This document shows, in pieces, positions 9,964 through 20,689 of a DNA stretch of 64,000 bases; position 1 is the first letter of the stretch; each line of letters begins with the position of its first letter. Origin of the DNA: Catonia carolina (Eukaryota > Arthropoda > Insecta > Hemiptera > Achilidae). The stretch spans positions 5,618,883-5,682,882 of the forward strand of contig JAQMRL010000008.1 of assembly GCA_035578175.1 (NCBI GenBank). The letters are read 5' to 3'. Both the position numbers and the translations under genes were made by a program. Below the pieces are notes generated by a model that was given only the letters and a program-made list of their open reading frames with translations, was not told the origin of the DNA and made no database searches.

Positions 9964-12900
9964 TTAGGCCAGACCCACACTTTCAATAAAGCGCAGGATC
10001 TGCCTGGGATCTAGTGCACTTACCTGGGAGGGTGTCAACACATCCTCACCCATCAGCGCTCTTCTTTTGCAGCCAACCACTTCGCAGCTGCATAAAATAT
10101 GCTCAGCCTTCTCTTCTGCCTCATGACAGAATCTACATAGGCTGTCTCCAGCAATTCCCATCTTGGACAGATGATACCCAAGATTACAGTGACCAGTCAT
10201 CAGGCCCACTACCCTCCTCAAGTCCTGCCTTCCTAGTCTATTATATATTCCAGCCTTCTTGCTGGAATAGGCAATAAATTTCTTTGCCTGTACACAGCCT
10301 GGCACCTTCTTCCAATAGGAGGTTTTAGCCTCCTCCACCCAGGCCCTAACTATACTTCTATAGTAGCCCTCCCCAATTCCACAGAATGGCTCTGGGCCTA
10401 TGAAGTGAGAGGCTGCACCCTTCTTAGCTAAGGCATCCGCTCTCTCATTTCCAGACACTCCCTGGTGCCCCGGCACCCAACGCAGCGTCACAACGTTACG
10501 CCTGGCCACGGCATTCAAAACTTCCCGACAGTCGTAGGCCAACCTCGACTCAAAAGTACAAGAACTCAGAGCCTTGATGGCCGCCTGACTATCGGAAAGA
10601 ATAAAAATGTGCGACCCCTTGAGGCGCTTCTCAATGCACCTCTCCGCACAGACCTTAATGGCCAATATTTCTGCTTGGAAGATGGTTATGGTACATCCAA
10701 GGGCCATGGAAATCTTCCCACCAGCCCCCCAGACCCCCAATCCCGCTCTTCCGCTCATCACTGAGCCGTCAGTATACCAAACGGTACCTCCTTCCGGTAT
10801 ACCTGGTTGTTCCTCCGCCCACTCCTGCCGATCGAAAATTTCCACCTTCAGAGTGTCGGAGAAGTCGTATGTTTTGTTCATACGGTCCCGAGGACCACCC
10901 ACCACACCCATCCCCTCAATCACTTTGAAGATCCTGGTGTGGCCCATCTCCTTTGATGGGACCCCTATCTTACCCTCAAGCCTCAAGGCAGTTCTTATCG
11001 CCTCTTTCTTCACTTGAATGTGAAGAGGAGGCAAATCAAGCATCGCCTCCATCGCAGCCGTCGGGCAGGTGCCCATAGCACCACATATCCCCAGGCAGGC
11101 CAGTCTCTGTAGCTTCTTCAGCCGATCCTGCGCCGTCCTCAGATTAGTTCTTGGCCACCATACAAACGCTGCGTATGTGACCATTGGCAAAATGATGCTC
11201 ACATAAGCCCATTTTACCATATGAGGCCTAAGCCCCCAAGTCCTTCCAAACAGACTCTTGCATATCCATAAGGCCTTTGTAGCCTTCTCTATAGTTCTGG
11301 ACATATGGCCCTTCCAAGACAGGCCTTTGTCCAGGACAACCCCCAGGTACTTCACCTCTGGGGAGTAGTTTAGCTCCGCTCCTTCCAGAGTCAAAGCACC
11401 CAGAGTCATTGTCCTCTTTCTGGTAAACGGAACAACAACCACTTTTCCCGGGTTAATACGCAGTCCCTCCCGTCCACACCATGTGTGGACAAGGTTAAGG
11501 GCAACCTGCATACGCTCCCGGATGGTCGTCGCATGCTTACCTCTGACCAGGATCACCAGGTCATCAGCATAACTGACCACCTCAAATCCTTCCTCCGTCA
11601 GCTGAATGAGCAGCTCATCAATGACCAGTGACCACAGGAGGGGTGATAGCACCCCACCCTGCGGACAGCCCTTTTTAGCCCTACCAGTCACCGACTTGCC
11701 CCCCAGGCGAGTCCTTATTTCTCTATCCCTAAGAACAGACCCGACCCATCTAATCACACTAGATTGGATACCCTTCCTTCTTGCAGCCCTCTCAATCGAC
11801 ATGAACAGGGTGTTATTAAACGCCCCTTCCACATCTAAGAAGGCACACAGGGCAATCTCTTGATCCCTCAAGCTCCCCTCAATCCGTGTTACCACATCAT
11901 GAAGGGCCGTAATGGTAGACTTCCCAGTCTGGTAGGCATGCTGACACCCATGCAGGGGCCTTTCCTGTAGGGCCCCACCCCTGATGTGTCTGTCTACCAC
12001 CTTCTCCATCACTTTGAGCACAAAGGAGGTCAGGCTGATAGGTCTATATGACTTAGGCTCTATTGGGGGTTTCCCAGCCTTCGGTATAAAGACCACCTCA
12101 GTCTCCCTCCAGCTCCTCGGTACATATCCAAGTGCACAACTGGCCCTAAAGATATGTAGCAAATTCTTAATTAGCTTGTTGCCCCCATTTTGCAACATAG
12201 CAGGGAAAATCCCATCAGGGGCAGCCGCTTTGTATGGTCTAAACATACTTACAGCCCACTTGACCTTGGCAAACGTAAAGACCTCACAGGCCTCCCTTCT
12301 CGCCAAGGCCAGCTCCCTTCCACGACCGCCCCAATTCTCCCTCTCCTCCTCATCAGGGCGGTCCACTAGCGAGCCGGGAAAGTGTGTCTCCAACAACACC
12401 TCCACCGTTTGCTCCATACTTTCAGTCAGGGTTCCATCTTCCCTCCTTAACTGTCCGATTGGATTTGAGTGGTCTTTGCTCAGAACCTTCCGAAGTCGCG
12501 CAACAGCAGGGGTTTCATTTACCCCCTCGCAGAACGACCTCCAGGATCTTCTCTTGGACCTCCTCAACTCTTTATTATAGTCAGTTAGAGCCACTTTGTA
12601 TTCGCCCCACTCTCCATTATACTTGGCTCTATTAAACAGTTTCCTAGTCCTGGATTTCAACTTCTCCAGCCGACTATTCCACCATGGCACCCTTCTTACC
12701 ATATTTCGTCTTTTCTCAGGGCAGTTATCACAGAAGGCCCTGTTAAGACGCTCTCTTACATTGTCTGCCACCCTTTCTAGTTCTATTACCGACCTAGGGG
12801 TGCCACAGACGTCCTCCATTTCAGACTGCACCTGTTCTTTAAAGCCCTCCCAGTCTGTCAACTTCGGTACCCTTCTACTCTCACTCCTCCCGACCCCCAG

Positions 12901-13545
12901 GCACATAGCAAAATCCACATACCTGTGGTCAGAAAGAGATGCCTTCTCAGAGACTCTCCAGTCTCTGATTACATACCTCGTGAGCTCGCTAGTTATAGTG
13001 AGGTCCAAGACCTCCCTCCTCCTAGCAGTCACAAAGGTAGGCTCATTACCTATATTACTCAAATATAAATCATTACTAATTAAATATTCAAGTAGGTACT
13101 CACCTCTCCTGTTGGTGTTGGTAGATCCCCAAACGGTATGGTGTGCGTTTGAGTCACATCCAACCACCAACTCCTGGCCTCGTCTCCGGCAGCCTTCCAC
13201 CAGCCGACGAAACTCCGCAGGGGGCATCTCGTCGCAATCCCCCGGGAAGTAGGCGGAGGCCACAACAGCCTCTTCCCTCCTACTCCCCCTCTGCAACTCC
13301 ACAGAGATTGCTACAAGGTCCCTAGTGACACACAAAGGGAAACACTTTAAATCATTTCTGATCACTATACATGATCTAGGGTTGGATATACTACTATCAT
13401 ATATCAACTTACCATTTATGGAGGAGAGTCCGCAGATCCGTCCACCTCTACTCCATGGTTCCTGGACAAGCACCATATCCAGCGACTCCCTACAGAACCT
13501 TTCACCCAGCGCCGCTGACGCTGCCTTGGAGTGGTGAAGGTTCAC
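9964..13545 (-). CDS. LINE ORF2: endonuclease / reverse transcriptase / RNase H polyprotein
   Basis: 1193 residues. The N-terminal APE-type endonuclease (about 1-215) shows LVQEPW (26-31), DSNAHHTVWG (131-140) and SDHR (205-208). The reverse transcriptase (about 480-740) shows KSYRPISLTS (498-507), FLDVEGAF (569-576), GCPQGGVLSP (626-635) and the catalytic SYADDL (658-663). The RNase H domain (about 920-1045) has TDGS with Asp925 or nearby, QAE with Glu959, SDSQ with Asp985, and ERADALA with Asp1037. A C-terminal C-x2-C-x8-H-x2-C motif starts near Cys1137. All catalytic residues I looked for are present. The protein nicks the target and copies the element RNA at the nick. RNase H plus the (TAA)n tail favours the I clade over Jockey; R1/LOA relatives are not excluded. 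Confidence 0.93.
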   Translation of the reverse strand: MNLHHSKAASAALGERFCRESLDMVLVQEPWSRGGRICGLSSINGKLIYDSSISNPRSCIVIRNDLKCFPLCVTRDLVAISVELQRGSRREEAVVASAYFPGDCDEMPPAEFRRLVEGCRRRGQELVVGCDSNAHHTVWGSTNTNRRGEYLLEYLISNDLYLSNIGNEPTFVTARRREVLDLTITSELTRYVIRDWRVSEKASLSDHRYVDFAMCLGVGRSESRRVPKLTDWEGFKEQVQSEMEDVCGTPRSVIELERVADNVRERLNRAFCDNCPEKRRNMVRRVPWWNSRLEKLKSRTRKLFNRAKYNGEWGEYKVALTDYNKELRRSKRRSWRSFCEGVNETPAVARLRKVLSKDHSNPIGQLRREDGTLTESMEQTVEVLLETHFPGSLVDRPDEEERENWGGRGRELALARREACEVFTFAKVKWAVSMFRPYKAAAPDGIFPAMLQNGGNKLIKNLLHIFRASCALGYVPRSWRETEVVFIPKAGKPPIEPKSYRPISLTSFVLKVMEKVVDRHIRGGALQERPLHGCQHAYQTGKSTITALHDVVTRIEGSLRDQEIALCAFLDVEGAFNNTLFMSIERAARRKGIQSSVIRWVGSVLRDREIRTRLGGKSVTGRAKKGCPQGGVLSPLLWSLVIDELLIQLTEEGFEVVSYADDLVILVRGKHATTIRERMQVALNLVHTWCGREGLRINPGKVVVVPFTRKRTMTLGALTLEGAELNYSPEVKYLGVVLDKGLSWKGHMSRTIEKATKALWICKSLFGRTWGLRPHMVKWAYVSIILPMVTYAAFVWWPRTNLRTAQDRLKKLQRLACLGICGAMGTCPTAAMEAMLDLPPLHIQVKKEAIRTALRLEGKIGVPSKEMGHTRIFKVIEGMGVVGGPRDRMNKTYDFSDTLKVEIFDRQEWAEEQPGIPEGGTVWYTDGSVMSGRAGLGVWGAGGKISMALGCTITIFQAEILAIKVCAERCIEKRLKGSHIFILSDSQAAIKALSSCTFESRLAYDCREVLNAVARRNVVTLRWVPGHQGVSGNERADALAKKGAASHFIGPEPFCGIGEGYYRSIVRAWVEEAKTSYWKKVPGCVQAKKFIAYSSKKAGIYNRLGRQDLRRVVGLMTGHCNLGYHLSKMGIAGDSLCRFCHEAEEKAEHILCSCEVVGCKRRALMGEDVLTPSQVSALDPRQILRFIESVGLA

Positions 13546-13562
13546 CTGGACGACGTTGCTCT

Positions 13563-15071
13563 TCAGTGTCGTCTGTGTTTCCCGTGGTCCCTCTTATCCT
13601 GCTTCTGCAGGAATTTTGGCCCACGAGCTTTTCCTCCTGGTTGGAGCACCTGCCGCCCCGTCCTCGACGAACCGGCAACGGGACTGACATCCCTCCTTCC
13701 TCCACCAGATTTCTTTGAAGGACCCTTTCCTCCCTTCTTAGGGTCTCTCCTCTGCGGTGGACTACCCCCCGCCCGAGGAGACTCCCCTTTCTTCTCAGGT
13801 CCTTCCACCTCCGCTTGAGATGGACTTGCCACCACCAGATTCGGACACCCCTCCTCCACTGGCGGCTCCTCCATCTCCACTCCTTCCATCGAAGCCGGGG
13901 CCTCCTCACTAGCCCCTCCTTCCTTTACTGATGCTTTCTTGGGGACATCAGGACACTTCCTCACCTCCGTCCCTTGCCCCCCCACCACATCAGTACTCGT
14001 TCCTTCCTCACTTCTTGGTCCCTTTAACCTCAGCCGTATCTGACCGAACTTAAAGTCAACCTCCGGATTCCTCCGAAGCCTGACCGCCGACCGGTCGTCC
14101 ACAGCCAAGGTCAACTGGACCATGAGGTTGATTTCTAACCTCTGCATCACTCTCCACTGGTCCACCAGCAGATCATGGTTTTGAACAGCTACCATCTTGA
14201 GGATCTCCTCCGATTTATCCTCCTTGCTGTTAGGGAAGTACCCTACCACAACCACAGGCCGGGGAAGGTCCTTCTCCCCCACCACCTTGAGCCTAGCCCC
14301 CTTCCATGGTTGCAGAGCACCCCCTATCTTCCTGACCCAATCCGCAGTACCTTCGTCCTTGCAGGTCAGGACCAGGTATCCCGGTTTGAATGTGGAGCCC
14401 ACGAATTTCGGGGAAATCTCCCCCTCAACCTCGAGTCCCCTCACCCTCTCCAGGATCGCCTTCTCTGTGGCCTTCAGTTGCTCCCGGGACAGAAGCACCT
14501 CCGGGTAGCCGACCGCCAGGATACCAACCCTGGAACCCGCGACCACCCGGCTGTACTCCATACCAGGACCAGCCACCTCTTTCTCTCCCGTTGGAGGACC
14601 TTTTGCCCTCTTCTTGGGGGGATCTCTCACCCGAGTCTGCTCAGGAGTCGACTCATCCGACCTCTGCCTCTTAAGGGGTTTTTCACCCCCCTTCGGAGAC
14701 AAAGGCCGAACGGCCTCCTCCCTCGCTTCCTCGTATGGAACACCCTTTACTAGGAGCCATCGTAGGCGCTTCTTAGCAGCCCCACTCAGCCTAGTAACAT
14801 TTTTACCCACCTCCTTGGGTAACTTCGAAGTTTCTCCCTCATCCTTAGGGAGCTCCACCTCTTCCTTTGACGTCGCCTTCGGAGAACCCAGGCGCTCAGA
14901 TGTTGCCACCCTCGCCTGCTGTTCCCCTAGGTCGTCGATGACCATGGGACTTTCATTCCCATCACCTTCTTCTGGCCCCCCCATTTCTGGTTGGGCCTCC
15001 ATTTGGGGACGTTCATCCCCCTGTTCTTTTGAATTAGATTGTTTTGTATTCGGTTCCATTTGCGGTCCCAC
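13563..15071 (-). CDS. LINE ORF1: RNA-binding Gag-like protein (DUF4780-like)
   Basis: 502 residues starting at an ATG that follows the 5' UTR. The N-terminal ~150 residues are acidic and charged (PKDEGETSKLPKEVGKN). The middle (about 175-360) contains GILAVGYPEVLLSREQLK, GYLVLTCKDEGTADWVRK and PEVDFKFGQIRLRLKG, which resembles the DUF4780 domain of insect LINE ORF1 proteins. The C-terminus is Gly/Lys/Pro-rich and strongly basic. No CCHC zinc knuckles were seen. The stop is 17 nt before the ORF2 ATG, so ORF2 is probably made by reinitiation or a similar coupled mechanism (inference). Presumed role: packaging the element RNA into an RNP. Confidence 0.82.
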   Translation of the reverse strand: MGPQMEPNTKQSNSKEQGDERPQMEAQPEMGGPEEGDGNESPMVIDDLGEQQARVATSERLGSPKATSKEEVELPKDEGETSKLPKEVGKNVTRLSGAAKKRLRWLLVKGVPYEEAREEAVRPLSPKGGEKPLKRQRSDESTPEQTRVRDPPKKRAKGPPTGEKEVAGPGMEYSRVVAGSRVGILAVGYPEVLLSREQLKATEKAILERVRGLEVEGEISPKFVGSTFKPGYLVLTCKDEGTADWVRKIGGALQPWKGARLKVVGEKDLPRPVVVVGYFPNSKEDKSEEILKMVAVQNHDLLVDQWRVMQRLEINLMVQLTLAVDDRSAVRLRRNPEVDFKFGQIRLRLKGPRSEEGTSTDVVGGQGTEVRKCPDVPKKASVKEGGASEEAPASMEGVEMEEPPVEEGCPNLVVASPSQAEVEGPEKKGESPRAGGSPPQRRDPKKGGKGPSKKSGGGRRDVSPVAGSSRTGRQVLQPGGKARGPKFLQKQDKRDHGKHRRH

Positions 15072-15515
15072 GAGTAGCTAGGGAAATATTCGGTCCGCCC
15101 CTGCAGAGCCCCGCATGCAGGGGTAAGGCACAATTACTGTAGGAGTTAGCCAGGTATCCTACAGGCACCGTTAAAGACACTGACTAAAGCCCCAGTGCCA
15201 TCCACCCTTCGGCACGGTAAACGCATAACACCACTGGGTTGGGCAAAGCTACAGTAGGAGAAGTTGCCTCTAGCACGGATAGAAAAAGTGCTAGATGCCA
15301 GGGACAAGGATAGGGAAGGACAGACTGAAGCCCAGCATCTCAGCTCACCTCGGCGAGACCAATGCTTGGCTGATGAGTAGCCATAATAAGGCCGAGGAGT
15401 TTCCAGAGGCACGGGCACGAAAAACTGCTACAACAAGTAAGGGAGCAGGTGTGCACTCTTGGACGTGATGCTACGGCACATGCAAGCCAGCCGATCACTG
15501 ACTTACTTCGCCTCC
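15072..15515 (-). promoter_or_regulatory. LINE 5' UTR / probable internal promoter
   Basis: 444 bp between the target duplication and the ORF1 start, GC-richer than the surrounding intron and without a long open frame in the element's sense. LINEs of this group carry an internal pol II promoter at the 5' end; I see the position but no specific motif. Confidence 0.5.
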
Positions 15516-16431
15516 CACAACGAGTGTTAATCGTCAAAACATTTTACCAGAGTGGAGAGAGTTATGCGGCTACTGTCAGGCGACTTCGCGGTACTCTAGG
15601 ATGTAATGAAGCACTGAATGAATCAACAGTTTGCAGGCTCATGAAAAAGTTTCTTGAGACGGGTTCAACAGTCGCCCTTAAAAGTTCTGGACGTCGTCGT
15701 TCTGGCCGAACTGAGCAGAACGTTGCGTTGGTTCGTGACAGTGTGGCTATTAGCCCAGCAAAATCAATATGTCGCCGTTCTCAACAATTGGGTTTACGAT
15801 GTTCTTCTGTACGGAGAATTCTTCGGTACGATCTCCAATATCACCCGTATAAAATTCAGTTGACGCAACATTTGAAAGTGGCAGACCACCAGAAGAGACG
15901 ACAGTTTGTTGACTGGGTATTGAGAAAACGGCAGGATGATGACACCTTCGCAAACAAAATTGACGCCTTGTGACTTTCATCTTTGGGGTCATCTGAAGTC
16001 ATTGGTGTATGCCAATAAACCCCGAAACATCAATGACTTGAAGGAGGAAATTCGACGGGTTATCGGGCAAATGGAAGTCGAAACTTGTCGTGCAGTAATA
16101 TCCAATTTCATAGACAGAGTTGATGCGTGCCAGCGCAGTAGAGGAGGACACATGCATGACATCATTTTTCATACATAAAATCGGAAGGAAAGATGAACTT
16201 GTTGATGTATTTATTTTCAGTTTTTCAATAAAATAAATCTCTTAATTTGATATATCAAAACCGGCGCTCTTTTTGAATCACCCTATACATTACATGAAGT
16301 TCCTCCATTGGTCGGGTTTCTTCAATCATGACATAAAACAAAGAAAACTCTTATCTATTCATTGTCCTACTTAAAAAAAGATTTAAATATAAATTTGGAT
16401 TTAAATTTTAAATTGTTTATAAAAATATATA

Positions 16432-16750
16432 CTTTTTTATTTTGTAATCCCTAATTTGTGTACGTTGCAATCTGTTCAATTCAGAACAATAAGCAACCCC
16501 ATAACCCAATGAGATGAGGATGGTGTGTATGACGTGTAAATGAGGTGTAGTCTTGTACAGACCCAGGCCGACCATTCCTGAGAGATTATGGTTAATTGAA
16601 CCCCAACCATCAATGTACACCGGTAACCACTGTCTAGCATTCAAATCTGTATAAAAGTAACTACCTTTACTAGGATTTGAACCAGGAACCTTCGTCTCCG
16701 AAAATCAGCTGTTAAACAGCTGATTTTGGCGACGCTTTACCTCTGGACTA
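16432..16750 (-). repeat. tRNA-derived SINE family A, nearly full-length
   Basis: Minus-strand copy. The A-rich tail is at the low-coordinate end, and the B box and the AAAATCAGCTG palindrome (about 16700-16728) are present. The outermost head including most of the A box is lost. Confidence 0.82.
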
Positions 16751-17179
16751 TTATATAAAAGTATAACTTCATTTTTTTATTTATGACTTCTCATTATTTT
16801 AAAAATATTACCGGTATTTTATTTTAATTTTTCTTTTTAAATTTCATAAAATGTTTTTAGTTTACGGTTGTTTTTTTTGTATATTTATGTTTGTATTATG
16901 TTGTTATGCCATTTAGTTACTTGTTATTCGTTTATTTTTTAACCTTTTTTTATCTAATTTGTATAATTATACATTTAAAACGGGTTTAAGATAATTTTTT
17001 TTTAAAATAAATAATGGTGATTATTTGAAAAATTTAATTTCTGTTGATTTTCTGAAATTGAGGAAAGTTGTTTTAAAAACTTTTACTGTTAAAATTTTTA
17101 AGGTTTTGCTTTCTACAGATATATAAAGGATAAAATTAGGTATGTTGCTGTGAGGAAACATTTTTAATACTTGGATATC

Positions 17180-17480
17180 ATCATACTGATATTTATGTTT
17201 TGTGACCCCTTAAAGCCAAAAAAATGAATTTTTTTTTTCTTTTAAAGGATATCTTTACTCTGTTTCTGTTGGTTTTATCGTATGTAATACGGATACAATT
17301 TGAAATTTTAGCAGCATTCTGAACACTCGAATATGACAAACCAACTTGCGAGGAAAGTTTTCGTAAACTTTCCCTTGGAAAATTGAGAAATCTTGTTTTC
17401 ACATTCTCTAAAACATCATCTGTCAAAAGAGTGGTCGACCACTACGTTTTTCTGTTACAAACACTATCTGTCTCTTGAAA
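17180..17480 (-). pseudogene. Rosa-like mariner transposase fragment (HTH region)
   Basis: The minus strand codes for TDDVLENVKTRFLNFPRESLRKLSSQVGLSYSSVQNAAK. This matches the second helix-turn-helix and linker of DD41D/rosa-type transposases, preceded by a degraded TGSVCNRK-like stretch. No catalytic residues and no clear terminal repeats are present. Confidence 0.55.
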
Positions 17481-18040
17481 TCGGTTTGTTTGCCTAGAAA
17501 TTGACATTTTTTCTGGTAGAGGAACACAAATAAATTTAATTTGAAATAATTATTTTACACTCACGTATGATTTCGTAGAAAAATATTGTTCAAGAATGAA
17601 AACCTGTTGTTCTAGGGTAAAAGACATATTGTTCATAACCTGACTGGAAACGGCTGAAAATTTTACACAGCTCAAGGAGAATCAACTCACACTGCCGTAT
17701 CTATACTGGTTGAGTAGGGCTACCAACTTCGTATCACAAACAAAAATTCCCTTTCTTAGAAAAAAATTACCAGACATTAACAATTGGGTGACATGACTGA
17801 AAAATCGCTCTGTAGAATGGACAGTTTCTACAGGGAAAGTTTCTAGTTCTACTTCTGGAAAAAGTAATCCTTCTACAGTTCTGGAAGAAGTAGACCAAGG
17901 AAAACATTTACATACTCATGTATGACACCGATTTGTCCCATTTAAACAGCTATCCCAATAATTTGGTGTTTCATTTAACTGGATTCCACTATACTAGTGA
18001 CTGACGTTATAACTTATGTAAAAGTTTTAAAAATTTTTAT

Positions 18041-18378
18041 TTTTTTTTATTTATTTTTTATTTCTAATGTGTGTACGTTGCAATCTGTTCAATTTAGAAC
18101 AATAAGCAGCCCCATGACCCAATGAGATGAGGATGATGTGTATGACGTGTAAATGAGGTGTAGTCTTGTACAGACTCAGGCCGACCATTCCTGAAAAAGT
18201 ATGGTGAATTGAAACCCAATTATCAAAGTACACCGGCAACCACTGTCTTGTATTCAAATCCGTATAAAACTAACTACCTTTACTAGGATTTGAACCAGGA
18301 ACCTTCGTCTCCGAAAATCAGCTTTTGAACAGCTGACTAACGGTGACGACGTTACCCCTAGACCAACCCCGGTGGGTT
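18041..18378 (-). repeat. tRNA-derived SINE family A, full-length
   Basis: Minus-strand copy with tail, body, B box (GGATTTGAACC on the + strand) and head ending near ACCAACCCCGGTGGG. The inter-box palindrome is partly replaced by CAGCTGACTAACGGTGACG, which marks a second subfamily also seen at 21985 and 31001. Confidence 0.85.
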
Positions 18379-18859
18379 TTTAAAAAATTGCCTTAAATTT
18401 TGTGTTTATTTTATCTATATATTAATAGCGAGCAGCTTTTTTTTCCAACACAATTTTAACCACCTGAACCTTCACCGATTTTCCCTGAAGCGGGCTCAAA
18501 TGAATCGTCTGTTCGAGTAGATTTGCAGAAAACTATCCAAAATCAAATATATTTCGATTTATGACCGTAAAATAGGAGGTCTAAAATAGATTGGAGAGTG
18601 GCAAGTTTAACGAACTGAAGTATAGGCCTCTCTCTTTCTCTATCTATCCCTCCCACATCTCGCACAGCTATTTCAGTTTGGAGAGGGGGCAAGTTCAACG
18701 AACTAAAGTATAGGCCTACCAACGCATTGGCAGTGTCACGGTCAGATCGCTTTGGAATTTCCAACGTAGTTGTTGTAAATTTGTATACAATTCTATCTGC
18801 TATATTTTGGTTTTGTTTATATGTGGAATTAAATAAAGAGATTTTAGAAAAAATTGGAG

Positions 18860-19038
18860 CAGTTATGACTGCTGTCAATTCGTATGCTCAAAGCTTTAAG
18901 AAACTGGGTGATATGGTAAAATATGAAGAGGCAATTGCACGAACTGAAAATCGCCTGCCACTATACAATTTTTTTATGAAGTTCCATCATGAGCCGAATG
19001 AGAACAGAAGAAGATTCAATGAACCAGTAGTACAATAA
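18860..19038 (+). pseudogene. Possible Helitron Rep/helicase fragment
   Basis: The frame from about 18866 reads MTAVNSYAQSFKKLGDMVKY and ends in HEPNENRRRFNEPVVQ then a stop. The pattern of a SFK-like motif followed about 40 residues later by RRFNEP resembles the segment of Helitron/Helentron proteins just before the Rep catalytic region (family pattern ...ERRFNAP...EVA). It is very short, so this is a weak call. Confidence 0.3.
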
Positions 19039-19099
19039 AACAAAAAAATTTGTTTACAGAGAAGTTCTATAAAAACAAATTTACACTTTTGTGTGGATT

Positions 19100-19195
19100 T
19101 TCCTGCACAGGTTCACCTAGTATACTCTAATAAATGGTGGATTCACCAAAGCATGTAAGAGTGTAAAACAATAGGTATAATTTAAATTGAAGCAC
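19100..19195 (+). repeat. Possible Penelope-like 3' end fragment
   Basis: AATAAATGGTGGATTCACCA and the following AAGCATGTAAGAGTG resemble the terminal segment of the Penelope relic at 38420-38480 (ATGGTGGATCCACCGAAACA). It is short and diverged. Confidence 0.35.
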
Positions 19196-19199
19196 AAAC

Positions 19200-19890
19200 A
19201 ATGAAAGGTAGTAAAAAAATTGTAGTTTATTTTACAGCATACAGTATGCATTTTAATCTAGAAATGCACGCAGAAAAAATTAAATTCAATAATACCTACG
19301 GATTATCCGTGGTAATTTCACCATTTATAACCATGGATAATGAAGGTTTACTTTTCTTTTGTATACGATTATAAATAAATTATATATGTCTTAATGAAAG
19401 CAAATCAATAAATTTGCATAGAATAAATTATTATCGGCAATTAAATTTTATGTTCGTTTTCATGTATAAAATATATTCTTGAAAAATTTAATTACTTAAA
19501 ACAGTTAAAATATAAATGTATTTTTTTTTATTTTTTTTACATTTCAATAGTTTTTCATTTAAATATTTTATTAAATCTAATTTACATAATTGAAATTGAC
19601 CTTGTTGTTTAAATGTGAAAATTATAAATATGTTTAATTAGTCTGAATCGTGGTGATGATGTTTTTTCTTTGTATGATGATGATGGATTGATTCGCTTCA
19701 ATTCTCGTTTGTTTTAAAAATGTTTTTAATATCAGTCGTTATTATTTTGCTGTCACTTATAATATATTCATTATTGTTTAATGTTTTTTTTTAAAAAGTT
19801 TATGGCTTTATGTATTAATAATACAGGAAGTTAAAAATGTTTAGATATGGTTTATGATAATTACATAATTTAAAGTACTGGGTGTTTTGG
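19200..19890. other. AT-rich intronic sequence, nothing recognised
   Basis: Long A/T runs. No exon, repeat family or RNA gene was seen. Confidence 0.4.
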
Positions 19891-19903
19891 AATTAGTTAT
19901 GTT

Positions 19904-20229
19904 TTTTTTTTCAATCCCTAATGTGTGTACGTTGCAATCTGTTCAATTCAGAACAATAAGCAATCCCATGACCCAATCAGATGAGGATGATGTGTATGAC
20001 GTGTGAATGAAGTGTAGTCTTGTACAAACCCAGGCCGACCATTCTTGAGAGAGTATGGTTTAATTGAACCCCAACCATCAAAGTACATCGGTAACCACCG
20101 TCTAGTATTCAAATCCATATAAAAGTAACTACCTTCACTAGGGTTTGAACCAGGAACCTTCGTCTCCGAAAATCAGCTGTTAAACAGCTGATTTTGGCGA
20201 CGACTTTACCTCTAGACCAACCCGGTGGG
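19904..20229 (-). repeat. tRNA-derived SINE family A with target duplication
   Basis: Full-length minus-strand copy flanked by TAGTTATGTT on both sides (19894-19903, 20230-20239), which confirms retroposition. The B box, the palindrome AAAATCAGCTG..CAGCTGATTTT and the A box region are all present. Confidence 0.9.
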
Positions 20230-20339
20230 TAGTTATGTTAAAGTAACGTTTAATTATGTAAAAAATAAATTTGAGTGGCTAAATAAATTCCACTAATTTT
20301 TTTTTATTATATTTTGAACGTAAGTTTACAATTTCTGTA

Positions 20340-20540
20340 GAACTTTTTAAAGTACTCTCTTCCCGACCTGATGTACATTTTCGAATGCGTTACCCACCCA
20401 TTGTAGGCTCCCTGGAAGCCTTTTCTGGAACTTTTTGATGCCCTGGAAGCTCTGGAACTTTTCAAAATACTCTCCCGACTCTTATGTACATTTTCAAATG
20501 CTTTACCCTTCCCTGGTAGGCTTCCTGGAAGCCCTCAATG
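20340..20540. repeat. Short tandem duplication (~115 bp)
   Basis: GGAACTTTTTRAARTACTCT, a CCGAC..TGTACATTTTC block and GGCTYCCTGGAAGCC occur twice about 115 bp apart. Non-coding. Confidence 0.55.
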
Positions 20541-20689
20541 GGGACCTGTTGTAGACAGGCCGTTGAAGCTTCTATTACCGTCTTCAATGTCCTGTGATGG
20601 TAACCTTTCAGAGTTTTTTTATCTTCAGAAACGTAAAGAAATCAGCTGAAACAAGAAAATGCAACGATAAAAAATTTCAGGTTTGGTTT

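Larger units (their letters stand above)
9868..15515 (-). mobile_element. I-group non-LTR retrotransposon (LINE), apparently intact
   Basis: A 5.65-kb minus-strand insertion flanked by the perfect 14-bp target duplication CACAACGAGTGTTA (9854-9867 and 15516-15529). Its 3' end is a (TAA)n tract, seen on the + strand as (TTA)n from 9868, as in I-factor-type elements. A 5' UTR of about 445 bp is followed by ORF1 (502 codons), 17 bp, and ORF2 (1193 codons), both fully open. ORF2 has endonuclease, reverse transcriptase, RNase H and a Cys/His motif in the order expected for the I group. The perfect target duplication and intact ORFs point to a recent insertion. It lies antisense in a PPP1R37 intron. 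Confidence 0.92.
9671..16282 (+). mobile_element. Rosa-like mariner remnant (copy a) split by an I-group LINE
   Basis: The ends are the terminal inverted repeat GGTGATTCAAAAAGAGCGCC and its complement (16263-16282). Without the LINE the element is about 950 bp. The + strand encodes the start of the transposase (ATGGAGAAGTTTACTATTGC, 9835) and resumes after the LINE at 15530 with an HTH region (KTFYQSGESYAATVRRLRG, then GRRRSGRTEQN). A deletion then joins the residues just before the first catalytic Asp straight to CDFHLWGHLKSLVYANKP and the C-terminus (HMHDIIFHT, about 16177). The first two catalytic acids are therefore missing. Relatives lie at 40620-41568 and 47380-48323. Confidence 0.82.

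Noticed and set aside
10014..15133. Many frames of 60-218 codons on the + strand across 10-15 kb
   Set aside because: They are antisense or alternate-frame shadows of the two LINE ORFs.
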